Origin: Myxococcota bacterium
GTDB taxonomy: Bacteria; Myxococcota; UBA4151
Direction of reading: 5' to 3'
Length of the DNA: 6,723 bases
NCBI GenBank assembly: GCA_028823075.1
Contig: JAPKCE010000106.1
Span: forward strand, 1-6,723
A program made the position numbers and the translations under genes. The number at the start of each line of letters is the position of its first letter. The first letter of the stretch is position 1. The notes under the pieces were generated by a model, which searched no databases, was not told the DNA's origin, and saw only the letters and a list, made by a program, of their open reading frames with translations. This document shows positions 1 through 6,110 of the stretch, piece by piece.

Positions 1-3000
1 GATAAGGTGCATCTCAGCGTCATGGAAGCAGCGGATTTCTTCGAAGTTATTGGCTATGTTAGTCATCACGTTATTATGCGCTAAGGTCAGACTCGCCATC
101 ACCCCGCCCAGGGCTGCTGCTCCGGCTTTTGCCCCGGCGCTGACGCCCTTTGCGCCGCCGCTCGTAAAGAGCCCGATAGCATCGACATCGGTAAGTTCTC
201 CCGCGACTTGTAGAGCGGTTTGTGCTGCGGTCAAACCGATCATTAGCCCTGTATAAACGGCGTTTATTCGCTGTTCAGTGTCATGCTGACGAACCAATAT
301 CTGGCAACTGCTCGCCGCATGGCGATAGGAATCAACAAAACCCTGAGCGTTGGCTTGCGCCTCTTTTAGCGCCAGACCCGACATGCGCGATGCCGACATC
401 GCCGACCCGACTGCGCCAACATAACAAGAGGTATTCTCAAGCGGCGAATTAGGCAGATCACTGAGCGTCGGCATGGGCTGAGCATTGGGAAGAAACGCCT
501 CGGCGAGCCCGCGCGCCTGCAAGGCTTTCTGCTCGGAGCGCTCCACACCGACGGTGCCAAGATACAAGCCTTCGGCAAAGCGCCCCAATTGCTCGGCGCT
601 AAAGTCCGTTCTCAATAGATCCGAGACCTCGGCATGCTCACCGGTAAAGGTGGCGAGTTCAACCAGCGATGCCAAGCCGTCATGCACAAAGTTAGCGGCC
701 GGATTATGCAAACGCCGATACCAATGCATCTGCGCCAAACGACCGCGCAAATGGTCGGGCGTTACCAGGTCATAAACCGCCGACTTATCCAGTTCACAAT
801 CATCGTTGGTATTGTCCAAACCGCAGAGCATGGGGTCAGACAGATCTCGCGCCCATTCCAGCGCGCTACTAGTCACCAATTGGTCGCCGCAGAGTTCCGT
901 AAATTGACTCCCGTAGGCTGCTTTTATCTTAGATAGGCGCTCTGCTTGTTGCGCCTCGAAATTTCGTTGCTGAACAACCCCAGTTCGCAAACTCGTCCAG
1001 GCGTCGGCCGCCAAGCTATATTTCGTCGTAGCGAAGTCGATCTGCCTACCGACATATCCGCCCAAAAGGTGCTCGCTCACCGAATTGAGCCGGCCGAGTT
1101 CCAGTTCAGGATCGTATACAAAGGCGAGATCATCCTCGCTCACCCCCAAAGCGTTAGCGCCGCGGACCATCGATTGTCGCAAAGTCATCAACTTCTGACG
1201 CCAATTGCGGGTGTTCCTGAGCGCCCGTTGCATCTCTAAATTCCAGGTCAAATCCTGTTGTGATGCCTTCGTCCAGAGTTGGCGCGCTAAAGACTCAATA
1301 GCGACGCTTTGGCGTAATGCGAGCGAAGCCGGAGCAGCGCTGCCATCCAAGTCGCCGTCTCCTTCCCAAGCTTCGAGCATCTGGGCGTGGACAACCTCGA
1401 GGTAGCTGCCCAAAGACTCGAGCATAAACACGGGAAGCCCAGTGCTTTGACGATGCCAGGATTCACTGGAATCGAAATCCACATGCAAACGGGCACGGTA
1501 ATCCGGTACAGCCAATACATCGGCCGGCACACCGATCAGACCGCCGACAAAATAGGTGTTGGTCATCATCTCCATGCCGCGAGCGAGTTGTTCCGTAAGG
1601 GCGGTTAGATTGATGGACTCGGTTGCCAAAAGCTCATCATTTTCCGGCAAGCTACGGTTGAAAAGGTGCGTTTGCAGACCTTCGACCGCGAGGTATTGAT
1701 GCAGTTGGGCCCAAGCGCCGACTAGGCGAAGGTAGAGGGAATGTGCCCCCTCTTCGCCGTCTCGAGCGTCGCGCTCGGGGTGACCGATGCGGTCGCGAGC
1801 GGCCCAGGATGACCAACGCAAAGCGTTAAAGTAGCGTCCTAAATCTATGCAGCCCTCACTTTGAAAAAGGCTCCTCAAACCGTCTCCGTCACGTTCGACG
1901 CTCGGCGCTTCCCGGTTTAAATCTCGAATACAGGCGCCAAACAGTTGGCTGCTGGTGAGCTGCTCTTCCACGATTCGGTCCGGATTACTCAAGAAGCCTA
2001 GCGCCGATTCGGCGGGCTCGTCACCGGCGCAAGTTAGATCGCCGCTGACGCGGTTCATGGTGGCGCTCAACCCGTTAGAGGCGGTGCTAAAAACAGCATC
2101 TGCTGGAGGCGGCGAGTAGCACATGTAACGCTGGGCGCAGTGATTGGCTTTGTCAGCGTTAAGGAGAGGCCCAGAACCCATTTGCTTAAGACACTTGAAT
2201 AGACATGGCCGTCCGTTGCAGTGCATTGCGGTCTGCATATCAGTGCAGCCAATTGCTGCGCGCTCCTCAGCAACATCTTCACAAAGCCGGATGGAACGGA
2301 TCGGATAAGCCGAGGAACGGCACAGCAATTCCAAGTAGTTAGGGTGAGATCTTCGGTCGCCATCAAAGTCGGTTTCACAGGCGGTCAAGCTTTTCGAATC
2401 TTCGGGCAAACTGATATAATCGATGATTTCGGGGTTATAAAAGGCCGTCCAGGTGTTTCCGTTGATTCTTCGAGACAAGCTCACAGCCGATAGGCTCTGC
2501 GCAGCGGATTTCCATCCAAGGTTTGCGCCCCACGAGCCGCGATTCCCCCAATACGTCGAAGGGTCGGCGAGAGCATCAAGACTTCCAGTGCGGCCTCCCG
2601 CCTGAGCTTCCAGAGAACGAATGACAGCCTCATCCGGAAGGTCGTCGCTGCGCGCCAAGGTCAAAACCGCACGCATGTTCTGTACGCCATACCGGCCTAA
2701 CTCTTGGAATCGAAAGGAGGCGTCGTCTCGCGGCGCTATTCCGGCCACCGCAACATCGAAATTAGCGATCAAAGTTCCGCCCGAAGTTACCGCCATCGCA
2801 CCAGCATGCTGCAAATGCGCTTGATAATCGCCGGCGTCGCTGCCGCTTTGAAGCAGAGCGAAAGGGGTCAGGCTGGCAGATTCTTCGTCCCATCTGCCCC
2901 AAACATCGTCAGCGTGGTTGAGCCCACCAAGAACTTTGGCCTCATCGATGAGCCGAAGGACATTCCCGTCTTCCCCAGCAAGAACCTCGGCGCGAACCGG

Positions 3001-3813
3001 CAGCGACAAAATCTCGGCGCCATCTGAGCTGCGCAACTCATATCGCCCCTCATACAATCCATCGACCTGAGCCGGAGCTTCCGGAACGGCGATTAATTTC
3101 ATGGTGATTACGCGCTGCCCGCGCGGCCAATGGACTTGCACGGTCCACTGGTCGGCGACGCGATCAGCCGACTCAACCGACCCGGCGGCTCGAACCCTAA
3201 TCTTTTGCGGCGCCTCTGGCTCGATGTTGGAAAATGAACATTCGGCGGCAAAATCGTCGCCGAATTCGGAACAACTCACTTCGACATGCTCGTCCGCCAA
3301 AGCGCGCTGCTCATCGAGAAGCGTCGATTGCAGAGCCCGTCGTGCCGTTACCCTAACCTTGCCGACTGCTGCCCCTTCAGCGCTCAACTTAACGACCGGC
3401 TCCTGATCGCGATCGAGCACCTGAAGCCAAGACCGACTGATCACCAACTTACCCGCTTCTGGGACCTCGAGCTCCGGGATCTCTTCACTGTCCTCGGCAG
3501 CCACGCAGCGCCCATAAAGACCGCAGCGCTGATCTTCGGCGCAGGGGCGTTCGCCATCCAAACATTCGAAATGACATTGCCCGAGCCAGCAATAGCTTCC
3601 GCAGGGGCAATTTTCGTCGCCGGCGCAAGAGGCCTTGTCGCGCATGCGTTGGGGGTCTTTGCTGCAGCGCGGTTCTTCGGACGGGCCGGCGTCGGATGGG
3701 CTGCCCGCATCATGGGCTAATATCGGGCCACTGTCGGTAAGCGAAATATCCCTTGGTGATTCGAGCAAGGAACAGCCCGACGTGAACAACAATAAAATAA
3801 ATAACGACCGCAT
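1..3813 (-). CDS. Giant secreted cysteine-rich lipoprotein of unknown function (N-terminal 1271 residues, gene runs off the window start)
   Basis: One frame is open from ATG at 3813 down to base 1, with no in-frame stop in 1271 codons; the C-terminus lies outside. The start is supported by a GGAG site 6 bases upstream and a lipoprotein-like leader: Arg2, a hydrophobic core at residues 4-10, then T-S-G-C with the lipidated Cys at 14. The leader is unusually short. Next come an Asp-Ala-Gly linker (27-44), a ten-cysteine module (50-103), a Val/Thr-rich, probably beta-rich region (about 112-410), a Trp/Gly patch (421-434, with Y421, W422, W428, W434) and a second cysteine-rich region (479-655, 12 Cys). 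After that is a long stretch of likely helices (about 660-1180), then two hydrophobic/Gly-Ala segments (about 1184-1205 and 1227-1245). No enzyme motif is visible. The general look recalls very long uncharacterised secreted proteins of Myxococcota; that is memory of style, not a match. It is transcribed away from the DUF1592 gene. Probable location: periplasm or cell surface. Confidence 0.88.
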   Translation of the reverse strand, partial: MRSLFILLLFTSGCSLLESPRDISLTDSGPILAHDAGSPSDAGPSEEPRCSKDPQRMRDKASCAGDENCPCGSYCWLGQCHFECLDGERPCAEDQRCGLYGRCVAAEDSEEIPELEVPEAGKLVISRSWLQVLDRDQEPVVKLSAEGAAVGKVRVTARRALQSTLLDEQRALADEHVEVSCSEFGDDFAAECSFSNIEPEAPQKIRVRAAGSVESADRVADQWTVQVHWPRGQRVITMKLIAVPEAPAQVDGLYEGRYELRSSDGAEILSLPVRAEVLAGEDGNVLRLIDEAKVLGGLNHADDVWGRWDEESASLTPFALLQSGSDAGDYQAHLQHAGAMAVTSGGTLIANFDVAVAGIAPRDDASFRFQELGRYGVQNMRAVLTLARSDDLPDEAVIRSLEAQAGGRTGSLDALADPSTYWGNRGSWGANLGWKSAAQSLSAVSLSRRINGNTWTAFYNPEIIDYISLPEDSKSLTACETDFDGDRRSHPNYLELLCRSSAYPIRSIRLCEDVAEERAAIGCTDMQTAMHCNGRPCLFKCLKQMGSGPLLNADKANHCAQRYMCYSPPPADAVFSTASNGLSATMNRVSGDLTCAGDEPAESALGFLSNPDRIVEEQLTSSQLFGACIRDLNREAPSVERDGDGLRSLFQSEGCIDLGRYFNALRWSSWAARDRIGHPERDARDGEEGAHSLYLRLVGAWAQLHQYLAVEGLQTHLFNRSLPENDELLATESINLTALTEQLARGMEMMTNTYFVGGLIGVPADVLAVPDYRARLHVDFDSSESWHRQSTGLPVFMLESLGSYLEVVHAQMLEAWEGDGDLDGSAAPASLALRQSVAIESLARQLWTKASQQDLTWNLEMQRALRNTRNWRQKLMTLRQSMVRGANALGVSEDDLAFVYDPELELGRLNSVSEHLLGGYVGRQIDFATTKYSLAADAWTSLRTGVVQQRNFEAQQAERLSKIKAAYGSQFTELCGDQLVTSSALEWARDLSDPMLCGLDNTNDDCELDKSAVYDLVTPDHLRGRLAQMHWYRRLHNPAANFVHDGLASLVELATFTGEHAEVSDLLRTDFSAEQLGRFAEGLYLGTVGVERSEQKALQARGLAEAFLPNAQPMPTLSDLPNSPLENTSCYVGAVGSAMSASRMSGLALKEAQANAQGFVDSYRHAASSCQILVRQHDTEQRINAVYTGLMIGLTAAQTALQVAGELTDVDAIGLFTSGGAKGVSAGAKAGAAALGGVMASLTLAHNNVMTNIANNFEEIRCFHDAEMHLI
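1849..2379 (-). other. Second cysteine-rich region of the giant protein
   Basis: Residues 479-655 hold twelve cysteines (479, 498, 511, 523, 532, 537, 541, 559, 565, 595, 628, 655) while the flanking several hundred residues have almost none. Spacing is looser than in the first module. A DFDGD stretch at 482-486 and a DGDG at 642-645 are acidic and could bind calcium, but neither fits a full EF-hand loop. A separate disulfide-stabilised domain is inferred. Confidence 0.5.
3505..3666 (-). other. N-terminal ten-cysteine module of the giant protein
   Basis: Residues 50-103 contain Cys at 50, 63, 69, 71, 75, 80, 84, 91, 97 and 103, with few hydrophobic residues and regular spacing, including CPCGSYC and CxxxxRC repeats. 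The even number and the extracytoplasmic location suggest five disulfides. The module looks like the small disulfide-knotted domains (EGF-like or Dickkopf-like style) attached to secreted proteins. I cannot name the family. It sits directly after the lipid anchor and linker, as a stalk or ligand-contact domain would. Confidence 0.6.
3775..3813 (-). other. Signal peptide and lipobox of the giant protein
   Basis: Residues 1-13 are a minimal type II signal: Met-Arg-Ser, a Leu/Phe/Ile core, then T11-S12-G13 before Cys14. The -3 Thr is tolerated but is not the preferred Leu. Thirteen residues is short for a lipoprotein leader. An upstream TTG at 3849-3847 is in frame, but it would add only uncharged and acidic residues and lacks a ribosome site, so the ATG is preferred. 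Residue +2 is Ser rather than Asp, which by enterobacterial rules would favour outer-membrane sorting; those rules may not hold here. Confidence 0.65.
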
Positions 3814-3927
3814 AGTTAACTCCGAACTAACGCCCGAGAAACTAAACAACTTTCCGCCTAAGTGCCAGTTCCCGCCGTCGACAAGTTTTCGCCACCAGCA
3901 TTTTCATCAATCATGGTACATTGACAT
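3814..3927. promoter_or_regulatory. Divergent intergenic region between the two transcription units
   Basis: This 114-bp gap separates the start codons of the two divergent lipoprotein genes and must contain the plus-strand and minus-strand promoters unless one transcript begins elsewhere. It is visibly richer in A and T than the flanking genes near 3838-3860 and 3895-3927. I cannot name convincing -35/-10 boxes. Stop codons close it in the two relevant frames: TGA at 3906-3904 on minus, and TGA at 3922-3924 on plus. No clear operator palindrome was found. Confidence 0.5.
3820..3823 (-). promoter_or_regulatory. Ribosome binding site of the giant lipoprotein gene
   Basis: On the minus strand GGAG lies 6 bases before the ATG at 3813. 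This fixes the start and contrasts with the divergent gene, which has no such site. Confidence 0.65.
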
Positions 3928-6021
3928 ATGATCAATCTAAGCACCTCATTTAGCTTTATTCTTCTGTCGTTGCTCGTCGGCGCTTGCTCTACAGAGCAGC
4001 CGGGCAGCGACGACCCACCTTTGGCGCTCGATAGCGGAGCGCCCGCTCAAGATGCGGGGTCTCAAGAGGTCGATGCGGGACCAGGCGAATCCTGCGACGA
4101 CCCTGGCTTTGTACCTCTTCGTCGCCTCACCCGGCGCGCATTTGGGCACGCCCTGCGCGATCTTCTCGGCGTCGACGCGGCCCTCGCCGAACCCATGCCC
4201 GAGGACGACATCGGGCACGGCTACGACCATCTAGGCGAAGTGCTCAGTTTTACGGCTGTGCATTTTGCTCAGGCCGAGCAGATCATCGAAAGCGCATTAG
4301 AACAGGCTCTCCGCCGGGCGCCCGACGTGACCTTGAGCAATCTTCCTGCCGAGGATTTGGGCGGTGAGGTGGGAGGCCCCAACCGCAACGGCGGTTGGAA
4401 CCTTTGGTCTAACGGTGAATTGGTCACGAGTTGGAACGCGGCCGTTGGCGGCACTTATATCCTGCGCGCTTACGCCTACGGCCAGCAAGCCGGCGACGAA
4501 CCCGCACGCATGACCTTTCGCCTCGATAATGTCGACGGCCAGACCTTTGACGTAGCCAACAGCAACACGCCTGCACGCTTCCAAACACGCGTCGCTGTAG
4601 AACCTGGTGTGCACAGCTTCGCGGTGGCCTTCATCAACGATTATTATGCGCCGAACGATCCGGACCCTAACCAGCGAGACCGCAATTTAATCGTCGACCG
4701 GCTCGAAATTGAAGGCCCTTTTGACATCAGCATCAACAACGAATTGCGAGATGCACTGATCCCCTGCGACCTCGTTGCTGGCGCTGACTGTGCACTGCCG
4801 AGTCTGCGGAATTTTGCGGCGAAAGCCTGGCGAACAGAGCTCGCCGATGCGGACTTTAGCCCCTTACAACGTCTGCTTGAGCATACAGTCGACGCCGGTG
4901 CTTCCTGGGAAGATGCGCTGCGCTTGGCCATGAAAACCGTGCTCCTCTCGCCGCGCTTAACCTACCTCATCGAGACGCCCTCCGAGCAGGTTCATCGTCT
5001 AAGCGGCTACGAGCTCGCCACGCGCTTGGCCTTCTTTCTTTGGGATGCCCCGCCCGACGCTGATCTCCTCAGCGCCGCTGGGCGCGGTGAACTGGATAGC
5101 CCTGAGCCCTATCTTCGCATCGTCGAAGCCGCTTTGGCCTCGCCTAAAACGCAGCAAATTCTCACCAGTTTCTTCGCCCAATGGTTGCAACTTTCCAATT
5201 TAGATTCGCTCCAGCCCGATTACCATTTCTTTCCCGATTTCGACGAGCCTTTGCGTCGAGCGATGCGTCTAGAAACAGATCTGCTGCTCGCGTGGGCCTT
5301 CAACGGTGACCATTCTTTGGCGCAGCTCATCGACGGCGCACCGAGCTTCGTCAACGATCGCCTCGCCGCGCATTATGACGTGCCCCCGCAAGGTACAGCT
5401 GTTCCTGGGCATGAGGGCTGGTTTGAAGTCGACGCTCGAGCTGCGCATCGCGGTGGACTGCTCAGCAACGCGAGCGTGCTCACCTTGACCTCCTTTCCAA
5501 CCCGCACCTCACCGGTTAAACGCGGTAAGTGGGTTCTCGAGCGACTGCTCTGCGATGCTCCGCCCCCCCCCCCGCCCGGGGTCGAAGGCAATTTTGAAGA
5601 TGTTAACCAGGGAGCGAGCTTGCGTGAGCGGCTCGCCCAACATCGCGCCGACCCGTCCTGCACGGGTTGCCACCTAAGCATGGACCCAATCGGTCTGGGT
5701 ATGGAAGGCTTTGATGGGATCGGGCGCCGCATCGACCCGCGCCCTGATGTCACCGGAGAGTTGCCCGACGGACGTAGCTTTAACGGTGTTTTAGAGTTGC
5801 AAACGATCATCGCTAATGATGATCGTCTGTCCGAATGCTTTGTCGAACAGATGCTCATTTACGCCTTGGCCCGAGCCCCTCGCGGCTTGGATGATTGTCA
5901 TAAAGACACTTTGATAGAACGCTTTCGAGAGTCGCAGTTGAACCTTCGCGAGCTCCTAAAACTCGTCGCCAGTTCGAAACTCTTTACTCATAGTCGAATT
6001 CGTCAGGAGGGCGAGAGATGA
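3928..6021 (+). CDS. DUF1592/DUF1588/DUF1585 domain lipoprotein with a CBM60-like carbohydrate-binding insert and a CxxCH motif
   Basis: Complete, 697 aa. The leader ends in a good lipobox, V17-G18-A19-Cys20, although the n-region has no Lys or Arg. After an Asp-Ala-Gly linker (35-52) come DUF1587 (about 63-125, PLRRLTRRAFGHALRDLLG) and a beta-rich insert (about 155-265) with the GDEPA...FRLD and NDYY...RDRNLIVDRL pattern of CBM60-like calcium-dependent xylan-binding modules. Then follow DUF1595 (about 290-350), DUF1592 (about 357-490, RLSGYELATRLAFFLWDAPPD), DUF1588 (about 505-600, HRGGLLS, a six-proline run, and Cys578-T-G-Cys581-His582) and DUF1585 (about 614-690, with Cys637 and Cys657). 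CxxCH is a c-type heme attachment motif. The family is widespread in Planctomycetes and Myxococcota, is paired with DUF1552 proteins, and has no established function. Surface-anchored, heme-dependent chemistry on a polysaccharide is inference. ATG 3928 is forced: an in-frame TGA lies at 3922-3924. Confidence 0.95.
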   Translation: MINLSTSFSFILLSLLVGACSTEQPGSDDPPLALDSGAPAQDAGSQEVDAGPGESCDDPGFVPLRRLTRRAFGHALRDLLGVDAALAEPMPEDDIGHGYDHLGEVLSFTAVHFAQAEQIIESALEQALRRAPDVTLSNLPAEDLGGEVGGPNRNGGWNLWSNGELVTSWNAAVGGTYILRAYAYGQQAGDEPARMTFRLDNVDGQTFDVANSNTPARFQTRVAVEPGVHSFAVAFINDYYAPNDPDPNQRDRNLIVDRLEIEGPFDISINNELRDALIPCDLVAGADCALPSLRNFAAKAWRTELADADFSPLQRLLEHTVDAGASWEDALRLAMKTVLLSPRLTYLIETPSEQVHRLSGYELATRLAFFLWDAPPDADLLSAAGRGELDSPEPYLRIVEAALASPKTQQILTSFFAQWLQLSNLDSLQPDYHFFPDFDEPLRRAMRLETDLLLAWAFNGDHSLAQLIDGAPSFVNDRLAAHYDVPPQGTAVPGHEGWFEVDARAAHRGGLLSNASVLTLTSFPTRTSPVKRGKWVLERLLCDAPPPPPPGVEGNFEDVNQGASLRERLAQHRADPSCTGCHLSMDPIGLGMEGFDGIGRRIDPRPDVTGELPDGRSFNGVLELQTIIANDDRLSECFVEQMLIYALARAPRGLDDCHKDTLIERFRESQLNLRELLKLVASSKLFTHSRIRQEGER
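5563..5573 (+). repeat. Run of 11 cytosines inside the DUF1588 coding region
   Basis: The run encodes part of a six-proline stretch (545-550) just after Cys542. The frame is intact on both sides and the proline run is typical of this domain, so the base count as given is coding-consistent. Confidence 0.95.
5659..5673 (+). other. CxxCH heme c attachment motif in the DUF1588 domain
   Basis: Codons 578-582 read C-T-G-C-H, followed by LSMDPIGLGMEGFDGIGR. The downstream segment is the conserved DUF1588 signature and supplies Met residues (584 and others) that could be a distal heme ligand. It is the only CxxCH in the protein. Confidence 0.75.
6005..6010 (+). promoter_or_regulatory. Ribosome binding site of the DUF1552 gene
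   Basis: A perfect AGGAGG sits 7 bases before the ATG at 6018, inside the last codons of the upstream gene. With the ATGA stop/start overlap it points to translational coupling. Confidence 0.88.
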
Positions 6022-6110
6022 GCTTTAATCGGCGACAGTTTCTACGCGGTCTTGGTGGCAGCTTGCTGCTGCCCTTTTTACCGAGCGCCTTACCTCGCAG
6101 GGCCTGGGCC
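6018..6110 (+). other. Twin-arginine signal peptide
   Basis: Residues 1-31 have the N-R-R-Q-F-L form of the Tat motif, a moderately hydrophobic Gly/Leu core, a second Arg pair at 27-28 that acts as a Sec-avoidance feature, and an A-x-A cleavage site before Asp32. Confidence 0.85.

Noticed and set aside
2329..2370. DFDGD stretch as a possible EF-hand or dockerin calcium loop in the giant protein
   Set aside because: Positions 1, 3 and 5 are Asp, but Gly6, the hydrophobic at 8 and the acidic residue at 12 are missing. It is only an acidic patch.
3286..3720. Plus-strand 144-codon frame with a hydrophobic Ala/Gly-rich C-terminal half
   Set aside because: It is antisense to the N-terminal part of the giant lipoprotein gene. 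Its composition reflects the complement of Cys/Ala/Gly codons, and no ribosome site or family feature supports it.
3856..3875. TGGCAC and GGAACT on the minus strand, resembling sigma-54 or ECF promoter elements
   Set aside because: The partner elements at the required spacing are absent (no TTGC after TGGCAC, no clear ECF -10), so these are short chance matches.
3921..3926. TTGACA, a perfect -35 consensus just before the DUF1592 start
   Set aside because: No acceptable -10 box lies 16-18 bases downstream, and transcription from it would start inside the coding region.
3946..4614. Minus-strand frames opposite the start of the DUF1592 gene
   Set aside because: They are shadows of the DUF1587/CBM-like coding region, with Arg/Ala-rich translations typical of antisense GC-rich DNA.
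5803..5826. Perfect 9-bp inverted repeat with a 6-base loop (ACGATCATC / GATGATCGT)
   Set aside because: It lies inside conserved DUF1585 codons, has no U tract and is not at a gene end. A repeat of this size is near chance expectation for the window, so I do not call a terminator or regulatory hairpin.
5373..5858. Minus-strand 161-codon frame
   Set aside because: It lies fully antisense to conserved DUF1588/DUF1585 coding sequence. The Gly run is the complement of the proline run, and no homology features are present.
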